From the NCBI GenBank assembly GCA_018389105.1, contig JACATO010001071.1, positions 1-64,000 of the forward strand: a stretch of DNA of 64,000 nt. Reading direction: 5' to 3'. The first letter of the stretch is position 1, and each line of letters opens with the position of its first letter. Both the position numbers and the translations under genes were made by a program. Shown here piece by piece: positions 47,739 through 59,466 of this stretch. Below the pieces are notes generated by a model. It did not search any database, had not been told where the DNA came from, and saw only the letters and a program-made list of their open reading frames with translations. Source of the DNA: Nautilus pompilius (taxonomy: Eukaryota; Mollusca; Cephalopoda; Nautilida; Nautilidae).

Positions 47739-47790
47739 ACTTCTCTCCCTCTCTCTCTCTCTCTCATCTCTTTCGTCTTCCTTCTCTCAT
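47180..47790. repeat. Long polypyrimidine (CT-rich) tract
   Basis: About 600 bases of nearly pure C and T on the plus strand with irregular tctctttctttct variation. Open frames of over 200 codons in all three plus frames are artefacts of the composition. It lies about 730 bases upstream of the MMP start codon on the gene strand. Confidence 0.96.
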
Positions 47791-50286
47791 CGTTTTCTTT
47801 CCCTTCCCCTTCTCGACTGCGATTATTCTGTTACTTTTTATTATTTCAGACGTTAAAATAATATATTTACATATTGGGAATATATTTTCAATTTTCATGT
47901 ATGCGAGAATATTTTTTTAGACCCTCTTAGTGACAGGACAAGTGACTAATCTATCTGGAAGTGTTCGACTTGGTACGTGACAACTAACGGAAAAAATCAG
48001 AAAAAAAATTATTAACAGGAAAATGATTGACAACGGCAACTAATGCATTAAGTGGTAGTAAACCCGCAGTATTTCCATTCGAGCCGTATAAAGTCATTAT
48101 CCATCCTTAATGTAGACCGGAAAAGTAACCACCAGTCGGTGACAAATAAACAGGCCTGTGTGACTCTGAACTCGGTTCAAAAGACGGGCACTGGCTGACC
48201 TAGCAGAGCTCTGGCTTCTCCACTTACAGTTCTCACAACTGAGCGATTTATAAAACAAAAAAATAAAGAAAGTAAGACAGTTGTTAGTATTTCCCCCAGC
48301 CTTGGACATACTAATAAACAGTCTTAATTTGCTTTATAACTAAAAAAAACGTGAAATAAAATAACAAGGAAGTTTCGGTTAATTTAGATTTTCTGTAATT
48401 TCTGAGCAGGTATGGGCAGCATCATAACTTTCCCATCATGCTCCCACACGACTCTGCGTCATAGTTGTGGATAGTGCTGCTTGGCATCCATTGTACGTCA
48501 TAGTTGTGCGAGGCGGTGTACTCTGTGTGTTACACGCAGATTCTGACGTCGTTGTTCTTTGTATTCTTACTTAAAACAAAAACAACGAGATAGCGGTCAG
48601 CAATATGGAGTTATTTAAAAAATTATTTCCCATAAGCGACTGATAATTTATGGTTAGAGATTTCAGCATTATCATAATTAATAATAGCATATATTAAGAG
48701 TGGGCATCCCTTAAATCCGTACTCTCAGTTCTGCAAAGACAGAGGGATGCTGATCATATTCTGGTTCCATAAACGAACATCGATTCACGATTGTCGGCGT
48801 AGAAGGATAAATAATTCATTCGTCCAAAAAAAAAGCTTTTTGCACATTTTTTCTTTCTCTGAGATTAAGCAAAATCTCTTAATTATTCATACGTTTAAGA
48901 TGTGATGAAAACGTTCGGATAGCATTGATCAGAATCGAACCAAAAAAGGCGTTCCAAACCAGACGACTTCGAAGTCTAAGCTTGGCCATGCCAGGAAATT
49001 ATCGAACTCAGGAAAGAGGATTTCGCTTTGATCTCCATGTTCCTATACAATGTCCCCCTTTTTTCCCTTAGCCTGCGGCTATTTTGCTTTGTTCGTGTTT
49101 GATCTCGGGTCCTCATTCATACATCCCGTCAATGCTTAAGAACGCTTCTGAACCGTTCCTTCCATGTCGTCGATCTCTCTAATCAGCTAATTTGCATTAC
49201 TTAGTAACGTGATCACATTAGTATGCAATTGCCGGATAATAGTTTGAGATTCAATAGCAAGTTTGCGTAGAGACTATCGTCAGAAGATGCGAACACGAAA
49301 GACTAGTCTTTGACTTTCAACATTAAATATGTCTCACTTATTTGCATATCCATTATCAGTTGGTATCACAGTTCGATTTCCGTGTCTATAATCTTCTTAA
49401 TCACTTCCGCCGTAATATTAGACTTGGTTACCGCCTTAAATGAATGCATCTGACCAAAAGCAGTCTCAGTTCTGCGTCTTCACCGCCACTGTAGAGGCGC
49501 GCGGTACCATTCAGTGCCCATATTCTTTAGGAAAATGTGGAAGAGGAATCTAGACCGCTAGCCAAGAGCCCGTGCCGCCCTGGGCTTAATTCCGATGTCT
49601 CGAAGTCCACTCTGTTCTTGCAGGTTTCTCAACAAGTGACAAAGCTATGCTATGGCGGCCGCCCCCAGGACGCGCCGTCTTGGTTTGTTCGGTCAGCCTT
49701 CGTCAGCCGTCTGATGGAGAGCCTGACCCTATTAAGCAGGAATGGTGTTTCATACAAGGATTTCAAGCCGGATGTGATTAAAAATAAACGAAAACCCGAC
49801 ACCTTCAAAAATAACTGTTTCCTAAAGTTATATCCTGGGTTCGTATCCCAACTTGACCTGATTTCGAAATCGGTAGGTAAACGGTTAAACATCCGCATGT
49901 GCATGCGACGATCTGAATTAGGGGATTTATCAGCCCGTAAGAAAGGAACCTTCCCATAGTGCAACACGACGGAAACTCCTGGCTGGGTCCCGATCGAGCC
50001 CTCGTCGTGTAGGAATCGCGTTTTAAAACCACGAGCCTTTGTCTCCCAGTATTGTTTTCTTTTTTCTTTTTAGGGATGAGCACCTTTTCTCTGCTGGGAA
50101 AAAACCAATCATCTAAGGAAAGCGAACAAAAGGACCATAGCTGACTCACGCCCGGGCAGGTGAGAGACAAAGCGCAGCCGGTGATGAATGATGAATCGTG
50201 ACTAATCAAAACGATCGTGCATTTCATTTATATGTCCATAAATGGACATTTTTGATTGTTTTAATACGTTTTAATCTTTTCCTAAT

Positions 50287-50329
50287 TCTCTCTCTCCTCT
50301 CTCTCTCTCGCCTTCTTCTCCGCTCTCTC

Positions 50330-50372
<43 letters not shown>

Positions 50373-50454
50373 CTCATCTCTCTTCTCTCTCCGCCATCTC
50401 TCGCTCTCTCTCTCATCCTCTCTGTCTCTCCATCTCTTCTCGTCTCTCTCCTCA

Positions 50455-50492
<38 letters not shown>

Positions 50493-50545
50493 CCTCTCTG
50501 TCTCTGGTCTCTCCATCTGTCTCTCTCTCTCTCTCTCTCTCTCTC

Positions 50546-50591
<46 letters not shown>

Positions 50592-50634
50592 GCTACTTCC
50601 TCTCTCTCTCTCTCTGTACTGACGTCATCTCTGT
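50287..50634. repeat. (CT)n array ending in a single gtactgacgtcatct unit
   Basis: Long CT runs with tctgtctctcc interruptions end at ctgtactgacgtcatctctg near 50615-50634, linking it to the TGACGTCA repeat family. Confidence 0.95.
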
Positions 50635-53563
50635 AAATGTATATACACTTAACATTTTGGAAATAAAATATTTTTTTGGCATCATTTATGCTTATTCGAC
50701 CTGCCCGTATCTATTTCCGTGTATGCTACTTGCCGGCATAAACTTGTACAGACAGATATTTAAAATCTACAATATCCTAATATTCCTTTTTTTTTTGGTT
50801 ACTTTCTGACGCTTAGAATCGTTCACATACTTTCTGATCTTTCTCTCTCTTTTAAATCTAAAAATGAGGCTATAATTCTGCTTCCCCATTATACATAACA
50901 AGGATCGCCTCTCGAACTTCCTGGTCTTCCACCGCTCGAGGTTGCTTGGGGTAGCTACGGGACTTTAGAGAACGGCAAATCCACTCCAGTTGGATTACAT
51001 TTCCAAAGTTAAGTAATCAAAAGCTTCAGTCAGAACGAAAGATGGCCAGAGAAACTCCCGGCCATTTGAATGAAGAAGAAGCATTTAAATCGACAACCTT
51101 TCCCAGCTTGGATCGCCAGCAAACTTCCTATTTTTTCAGCTGCAGCTCTGACTTTCCTACTCAAGTAACTTACAGCGCAGAAGACGGACAGAGACTGACA
51201 GCTAACCTCCGATGGAGGGGAAACAAGGAAATAGACTCTGCTAGCCCTGCCCCCGCTTTTTTGCACTACAGTCTTGTAAACTTTCTCCCTGAGGCGAGCA
51301 CTGAGAAAATCACTTCTCCTGCTCGGAAGGAAGGAGTTAGGTGGCTGGCTGCCGCGTAACCAAACATAGTCTCTTCACGGCTAATGGAATAAGTCTCATT
51401 TATAATTATAACCAGCTACGACCTGGCTACACACCAGGTACAATTAGCAGTCTCAGATCTCAGTTGGGCACTTTCTAGCAGTCTAATAAATTTGTGTGCG
51501 TTGGTGGGAGTTGCGCAAATTGAAGCTAAATGTCAAAAAGGATGGGAAAAAATTCAATGTTAACAAAAACGATCTGACGAATTCGCGGGGGAATAAACTA
51601 TCCTTTCTATTTTTATGACTGTGCTGTCAATACACTCACCTGGGCGCTTCATTCGTAAGCAATATCAAAGGTGACCGCCGTCATCGCCCTATAGGGCGAA
51701 CTTTCTCGCACCTGTGACTCGCATCTCACATTTAGTTTCATCCGGCCTGGTTCACGTGCCTACGCAGAAAAGACGAGCTGTAATTTTTCTTTTCTGGAAA
51801 TATGTTTATTAGCTCACAGGACAAATGTCATCTACTCGATCGTGGTATTGTACTGGAAATAACAGACGCCGCCAAGCCCACTAATTAGTCTACCGGTGTC
51901 ACGACGGCCTTAACCTACCTCCAGCAGGTAGAGCGTCGGCGGGTTTTGGCCGAGATCCCCCCCCCCAAAAAAACGATAGGGGAAATCTCTCCCAACAGGC
52001 AGAAAGATTAGATTACCCCTGCTATCACAAGAGCTAGGCGGGCGGCCTGCTGAGATATGTCGGCACTCACCGCCGTGGTTCTGTTGCTGACACCGTGCAT
52101 CCAACAGAAATGGGACGGTGGATACGTATCAAGTTAGAACTCCTTCTGTCCAAGAGAACAACCCATCCGTGTCTCGGCAATGTGATAGAGTTAAGGAAAG
52201 CTTTCCCTCAGACATGTAAGTACCCGGATCAGATGGCTTGACAAGTGCAAACGTAGGGGAATTTCATTCAGTTGCTTGCCTTTGTTTGCCGGGCCAATTT
52301 ATGCTGGCAGGACACTCCAGCTTTATATTATTCCTTATTACTAATTACCACTAATGCCATGGCTACTGTCAGTACCACATCCTTTAGTACCGCCCAAAAC
52401 ACTACCAGCACTACTACAGCAACACCGCTATCTTTACTGCCATGACGGGAGAAACAGCTCCAGTGATTTCTAATTAACCGTAGAGATAAATTTAAGTGTA
52501 AGACGTCGATTATAGTCTGATCTGTACTTTTCATTAGGTATTACCGTTGCTGTAGCAACTTACACCTCTAAACATAGAGGTGTTACCATGAGCGGTACTT
52601 ACATAAAAGCGAAGAGGGAGTAAGAGATTTACCTTTGTAGCAAACGTTTATATATATATATAAGTATTTAAAAAATTAACTACTGTACCTGATTAACTTC
52701 TAATAGCGTGTAACCAGCATAACAGCTTTTAATCGGACTAATAGATAAATAAATGAGTAAATAAATCTGCAAATACTTTTTTTCCTTTTTCCTTTATGGA
52801 GTTACCCAACCATCTCAGGACAGTTCTAATTTTACCGACAGAGGCGCTGCTCTCTCCAGCCAGGGAAGTCGATTTAGTTCGCCTGTTTTAATATGGGAGG
52901 CGCACCTGTCTGTCACCCGACGATTTTAAGAAATCGATGCCATTCGGCGAGGTCGATTGTTCGATTGGTCGATTGTTTTGTTGTTGTTGTTTTCTTTTTA
53001 AAATTCTTACTCAGAAGTCGAGGCGACAACAACGAATTATCTTGCGCGTGGGGTGGGGTTACAAAATACGACTCACGTGCGTCGCGCTTCTCGCCCGTTA
53101 CCTAGGCGACATTAAACCCTTCGTCTCCTCTCTTCCTTAAAACGAAGGGATAAAGTCGAGAGCGGGGGGGGGGGAGGCGACTCTCCGGCGACTCGGGGCC
53201 AACCTCGTGCGGTCCGTCGGTCTCTGGAATGATTTTTAAAAAGTTGCGCTCACCGGTGACGTCATAGCGCGCGCTGCTGCTGTCTCGTGCAGAACCGAGC
53301 CAGGTCGATGGATATCCATTTAAACTCCTGAATTAAACAAACACATTCATCTTTTAGCGATACATCGTCTACTGACAGACAGGAAGGACCCCCCTTTTTT
53401 TTCTATTTTATTTAATGATTAATTTTTAAAATCTGTTATTAATGGCAGTCTTACATCAGAGTGAAGTTCGATCCATCGCTTCCTGGAAGGAGTTCCTCGA
53501 TTTGCTTAATTAAACGGATAAGTAAGATACATTAATCTTAAAACATTCATTTTAATTACTCTA

Positions 53564-53662
53564 AATTATTATTATCATCATCATTATTATTATTTTAGCA
53601 TTATTATTATTATTTATTATTATTATTATTATTTTATGATTATTATTATTATTATTATATTA
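53564..53662. repeat. (ATT)n microsatellite
   Basis: Imperfect ATT runs broken by atcatc and tttagc. Confidence 0.95.
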
Positions 53663-54136
53663 TATTTCTCGTTAACCTATAGACAAGTGGCAGGGTTCGG
53701 GTTAAAAAAAGAAAGCAAGACAAAAAGGGGAGGAGGACAGAGGGAGAATTAATCTCCGGTACGAGCTTAAATTTGACAAAGTCGGATCTCTGTTCTTTGG
53801 AACGGACAGTTCTGTTTCGAACTTTCACCCTTAACGTAAACGTCTGACTTGGTTCCAGCGGGTCAGTCCCAATTCTTCCTCCTCCTCCTCCACCCAAATC
53901 TGTTTCTGTTATTAGCGTTAATGCGTGGAGAAAGGAGAATAGATTTTTTCGGGGGGGGGTTCACGAGCTAAGAATCTGCCGTCGGACCAGTTGTGGATCT
54001 ACTATAAGGAAAATCCAGGTTTGACATAATCGATGCCCTCGCAGAACAACAACTTTCTGTGTCCAGAGACCCCTAATGTTTAAAGGACTCTGTGTTTCGC
54101 AAATCCGAGGAGCAGAATAAATTACTGGGTTGAGGA

Positions 54137-54414
54137 CAGTGTGTGCGTGTGCGTGTGTGTGTGCGTGTGTGGTGTGCGTGTGTGTGTGTGTGTGTGTGTA
54201 TGTGTGGGTGTGTGTGTGTGTGCGGTGTGCGTGTGTGTTGTGTGTGTATGTGTGTGTGTGTATGTGTTGTGCGTGTGCGTGTGTGTGTGTGGTGTGGTGT
54301 GTGTGTGTGTGTGTAATGTGTGTGTATGTGTGTGTTGTGCGTGGTGTGTGTGTGTGTGTTGCGTGCGTGTGTGTATGTGTGTGGTGTGTGCGTGTGCGTG
54401 TGTGTGTGTGTTGT
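54137..54414. repeat. (GT)n array with GC and TAT interruptions
   Basis: About 280 bases of GT repeats with gcgtg, tatg and ggtg interruptions. Cysteine/valine-rich open frames here are artefacts. Confidence 0.97.
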
Positions 54415-54748
54415 GTCTTTTTTGTTATCTTTGAAGTCTTTTACCAGAAGCTAATATATCTGGAGTCTCTGCGCCTTCGAAGAGCCGAAAACCGCTGATG
54501 TTGCGTCTGCCGGACGTTATAAAGACCTTATCAGCAATTCCCGGAATAAATTGGTTCGGATAGAGTTCTTACATCGAGCTGAGGATCCGTTAATATTTCC
54601 CTCGGAGTAATAATCTTTGCAGTACTCGACGAACCTGCGACCTTTCAGAATCGCAAGTTTGAAAGGCCTGGTGGAATAGGACGACGGACGAACCGATTGG
54701 GTTACTGGCAGGAGAAGATTGGTACAGAAAAATCGAACCGCTTATCCG

Positions 54749-54780
54749 CGCGCGCGCGCGCGCGTGTGTGTGGTGTGGGT
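54749..54780. repeat. (CG)n(TG)n alternating purine-pyrimidine run
   Basis: About 18 bases of alternating CG pass into TG. This is a classic Z-DNA-prone run and is rich in CpG. Confidence 0.93.
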
Positions 54781-55849
54781 TGTTCGGTTCAATATTGACT
54801 CCATCTCGAAGCCAATCAATCGTATGAAAAACATTCTCGCAATTCCCTTATTTTATTTATCACAAGTTTTTCTTCGTCTTCTTCAAACGTAATGAAACCG
54901 AAACTGCCTCTTTTTAAAAAGATTTCCATCAAGGGAGGGAATAAAGGGTAACAAAGTGTTTTTCAGTATTAATAAATACAGTCTGAAACAGATTGGTGAC
55001 ACTGAGAATAAAGAAAGCATTTTTAATTAAAGGCTAAGAATATATGATCATCGATGCTTTAAGGGATATTCATATTGCGTGGGAAAAGGGATTCTCCGAA
55101 TCTAAATCGTGAATTTTCGAACCTATGCAACGTGGAGATAAATTAGTGGCAGACAGAAACCAGATTGCAGAAAACCGATCTGAGTTGTTGTATCAGTCGA
55201 CGAAAGCTGGTTTTTACTCCATCTTCTAGTCCGGCACAAGAACAAAGCACCGTCTTTCCTCGACATGTATACGATATTCATTGCCATGTAAGCACCTGTC
55301 TGTGAAAACAGAAGCAGTGTTCGAAAAAATATAAATCGCCACAGAGGACTACGCTTACCGTCATAATAAAGTGCCCTTCCGCCATTCCAAAAAATTGGCG
55401 GATCCCGAGACATTCCTCCCTCCATCGACCCGAGGTCATGTTACCTTGGTGAGGGAGGGGGGGGTAATTTTGCGATCTTCGCCGAGGCGAGACCGATCGA
55501 GACGATCCTCGGCGCTGACGACACGACGGAGAATGTGCCACGCCTCACCACGTCCGCGCTCGAATTCTCTCACTGACGTCACTCGTGCGACAGAAACGAG
55601 CCAAATAGCGGGACAACTCAGCGACTTGGCTTCGGGGGTGCGCGCAAGAAACCCCTTCTGTCAAGTAGGAATGGAATGCTGGAAAAGGGGCCCGGTCAGA
55701 GAACATGTCGGGGTGCTGGACTTTTCTCCGATGAGTTTGGTTTCAACAATTCACGTATGAAGGTCGGGGGTTCGGGTTGTCTTCAGACCACAGTCAGGTA
55801 CGAAGGATGAAGTGTCATGGTACCGGGTGCAGTCCAGCGTGGTAGAAAA

Positions 55850-56850
55850 ACAGAATTGGCATTTGTCGATAGATATCCCAATTCTACCGGTACAGTTTGC
55901 CATTTTAAAGATGCATCTTCGATTATTGTGCCAACAACGAAACCAGAAATCCATTGCCCATAGTATCCAGAAGGATTGCAAATGCTATCCGTCTCGTTTG
56001 ACTGCAGTTCAGAAGAATCAAGGTAATTAAACTTCTTCCGTGGGTACTTCAACGTTTGGAGATGAACATAATCAAGTACTTGTAGAAGAATCTGGATCGT
56101 CAACTGACAGGAACCCACGTACGTTCCATGGGAGAACCTGAACAAAACCGTCGTGCGAAGAGCTTGTTGCCCCAGTGCAAAAACAGACTGGAGGCTCTTC
56201 GAACTGCAATATGTGGCCTGACAGAGCAGGTACGAACGTAAAGAGTTTCATGCTATTGGTTCCCCCCAACATTGTAATAACAAAAGACGGTTAAAAAAGT
56301 AGCTTTAAATTTTGGGATCGGTTGAACAGAGTATAGATATATGTGTCTATGGGTGTGCACGCCTAAGAGTGTATAGTTGCATATCAGCCGAGGATGGTGG
56401 AGATTTGAATTAAATCTAAAGTATGCTGAGGACCGACAGGTACGGGCGGGTTCTCGACATCTCGTTGGGCGGGTATTTATCTTCCAACACAACAGTGCCC
56501 CCCCCCAGGCATACACACAATGTGGTGAAAAGCCATCGGGAATGTAAAGAGGCTGACGGAACAGTCACAAAGATGCCTTGGCCCTGTACAGACTCCTGGT
56601 ATGAACATCACTGAAGATTATTGGGTTATATGACTGAAAAAGTCAAACGGCAACCAAGCCCCTTGGATGAATTGTGGAAATGGATTCAGGATATTAGGAT
56701 CAGCATTTCACAGTCATACTTTGGTAACTTGTATGGGAGCATGAAAACGAGGGGTCATGCTCTATATAAAGCAAAGGGGTCAGTTGCATTTACTCAGTAT
56801 TTGTGCATATTTTTGTGTGTTTCCATAATTATTTCTAAAAAACGTATAGA
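55850..56850 (+). pseudogene. Degenerate Tc1/mariner-like transposase
   Basis: Plus-strand fragments in shifting frames resemble a Tc1-type transposase. SIAHSIQKDCKCYPSRLTAV, near 55950-56010, looks like the second helix-turn-helix of the DNA-binding half. Near 56480-56620 a segment resembles the catalytic-domain stretch before the last acidic residue (NVVKSHRECKEADGTVTKMP). Near 56620-56790, LDELWKWIQDIR, then LYGSMKTRGHALYKAKG, is the typical C-terminal end. Stops and frameshifts break it, so it is a dead copy. I could not recognise terminal inverted repeats. A related, more decayed copy lies at 9.4-9.7 kb. Confidence 0.6.
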
Positions 56851-59466
56851 TAAACAAACAAATTGACCAGTTTACCGAAATATTCGTATGGCATCTAGTG
56901 CAGTCAGTGTGTTAGGACTGAATGCGCGGAGCGGAGAACCACATGTTAATACCCACGTGACCTTATAGCGACCTGAGACGTCATTAATGTTTCCACCCCT
57001 CAAAAAAAAATCACTGAAGAGTTCACCTGTCGGAGAGCAACAGCTGCCGTTCAAAACACGACAGCTGATCCGCTCTCGGTTTCATTCAGCGCCGCCAAAG
57101 ACACATAAGATTTCTGCTTATTCGATCTGTTTTTGTTATCTCTTTTATTAAGTATGATACCTGTCGAGCAGAAGACCATGAAGATCTTAATTCCACGTCC
57201 AGTTCCTAATCTCGCCCACACCTTGAATCTGCAGGAGTCCGTATTTAGGAAAGAATATTTTAAAAGATGGACTGGAACAATTCCAAATTCTAAGCCGTAA
57301 TTTTAAAATATCAGCTTTGCTTGGTTTAAGGAATATATAGACAGTTTGCTTCTCTTTTTTTAGGAATAAATAAATAAATAATTAAAGGATTCAAACCAAC
57401 GTGCGACATTCAAAAAGTCTTTCAGCTAGCTACAAATAAAAACACTTGGGGGCCATAATTATAAACTGGTAATATAACTGCAAATAAATTAAATCGGCAT
57501 GTCTCTCTGTACTGACGTCATATCTCTCTGTACTGACGTCATATCTCTCTCTGTACTGACGTCATATCTCTCTCTGTACTGACGTCATATCTCTCTGTAC
57601 TGACGTCATATCTCTCTCTCTACTGACGTCATATCTCTCTCTCTGTACTGACGTCATATCTCTCTCTACTGACGTCTCTCTCTCTCCATCTCTCTCTCTG
57701 TACTGACGTCTATCTCTCTCTACTGACGTCATCTCTCTCTCCATCCTCTCTCACTGACTCTATCTCTCTGTATGACGTCTCCTTAATCTCACCCATAATA
57801 GACTTTTGTATGGCCGTCATCGTTAGAAAATTCTTACTTTAATTTTTTTTGTTCTAGTCCAGAGTTTGTAATAAATAAACCGAGGAAAGAAAAACAAACA
57901 AGCTGAACCCATTTTTTTTTTTTTTTTTTGGTAGTTATCTTTCAGTTCTCTCTTAATATAGAAAGCGGTGACTGGAACATGTTTGGCAACCAAGAACTAA
58001 ACAATCGCTTTACCAGTCGGTGATCTGATGTCGTCCTGTGTGTGTGACTGAAGCGCTCATTTCCTGTCACCTTTGGACCCTGGCGAAATACTGTACCTCA
58101 CGTGAAAAAAACATTTGTTCACTTATTCACCCAGTTAAAGTTGTTTGTCCAGTGCAAATAAGAAACACGGGTAATGATGTGGCAGCAAAACCATTTCTTC
58201 GAAGTCGAAATTATTATTAATAATATTTTCAAATGATTCTCCATTTTCCCACTAAATTACGTTAATTGATATTCTTAATTTTGGATATTCTCCACTATAT
58301 ATATATCAACAGATGTCTATAGGTACCGTAAAACGTCCCATGTATTTGGCTCATAACAGGTGTGTTCAATGGTACTTCTCCGTATAAATTTGCCCAGATG
58401 TTACAGTGTTGTGCCCAGTAAGTCAGCTGTTCCAAAAGAAACCATTGATGAACTCGTCGCAGCAGTTCCTTAGCAAGTCGAAGGCACCGGTCAGTTACAG
58501 TTCAGCAGCTACATTCGTCACCACCTGTTGTGATGTTCTTCCACTTTGAGCCTGTCTGAGGCGCTGGCTGGCAATGCCATGGACGGTATCCAATAGGGTC
58601 AACGTGACGGACACAGTAGCAAAGAACGGAACTGTATTGGAAATGTATCATTTACAGAAAGGGTTAGTTCCATCATTTAAAGATACTGCATCCATCTCAC
58701 CTGAGGCGAAGGACTGTGCTGCTCGGGTGTCAGGACTGACGGTGTCCGCCCCTGGTCGCATTGCGCTTTTCGTTTCACTACGAGAACAACTGGACTGGTG
58801 ACTTCAGTATGATGGTAGGTCGGTAATTGACCGCCATTATTACTTCCCATTCGAATCAACATCGAAATGTTGTTGTTGCGCAATATTTTGATATATCCAT
58901 TTTCAGTTATTCTCCAGGTATTCTCATTCTAATAATTAGACGTTTGTCCTTAAAAATGAAATTATTATATCTCTAGATAAATGTAGATATGCAGGGTACG
59001 TAAATAAGGCTCTTCCCATCCCGTCAATACAATTTTAAATGTAGTGATGGAGTCACGGCGAACGGTGGCTCCGCTCTCAAGTGCGGTGGGTTTGTGTAGG
59101 ACTTTACAGTATTGGCAGTGGTGTAGGCGACAGCCACAAGAGCAAATAGTCCCTTCTCACCTCCCAGTGTGCTGTGAGCACGTATGTTATCCGCCAAAAG
59201 CCGTTGATAAGACGGGTAGAAGGACGTGCAGAAATTCAAACACGGGTATTAATCCCTAAAATTGACCAGGGAAGTGGCGATTTGTCCCAGGCACTGAGAA
59301 TCTCAACAAAAAAAAAACAGCAGGCGGAATTTATGTTCGGCGGTCCATCATGGAATAATGCAGAGACATGGAAGTGCCGCTATCCGGAAATATAGGTTAG
59401 AGAAAAAGAGACAAGACATTTGTCTGACGACGCCGAGAAGCCAAATAACTACGTTTAAATGATGTA
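56851..59466. other. Intergenic, no supported gene
   Basis: Contains the CT/TGACGTCA array. Frames at 58574-58801 and 59044-59395 could be retroelement debris but I cannot support a family. Confidence 0.5.
57498..57782. repeat. (CT)n with gtactgacgtcatatct units
   Basis: At least eight gtactgacgtcatatct units separated by short CT runs, decaying toward the right (ctctactgacgtctctc, tatgacgtctcc). Same family as 34.8 and 39.3 kb. Confidence 0.95.

Larger units (their letters stand above)
46447..55849. other. 5' flank of the MMP gene, no supported gene
   Basis: The MMP promoter should lie just above 46447. No clear TATA box was seen. A CRE-like half-site (tgacgtgatttcc on the minus strand) lies near 46712-46724. 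Beyond it are simple-repeat tracts and CpG-rich patches near 52.9-53.3 and 55.46-55.62 kb. Open frames such as 49537-49959 and 51042-51359 show no recognisable domain. Confidence 0.6.

Noticed and set aside
47062-47920. Frames of 203-264 codons, serine/leucine-rich
   Set aside because: All plus frames are open because the tract is nearly pure pyrimidine and lacks the purines needed for stops.
49537-49959. 140-codon plus-strand frame
   Set aside because: No recognisable domain, overlapped by two minus-strand frames, and contains a B-box-like repeat signature.
54130-54498. Cysteine/valine-rich frames
   Set aside because: Translation of GT repeats.
55783-56145. 120-codon minus-strand frame
   Set aside because: It overlaps plus-strand sequence resembling the DNA-binding half of a Tc1-like transposase, so it is more likely the shadow of that decayed element.
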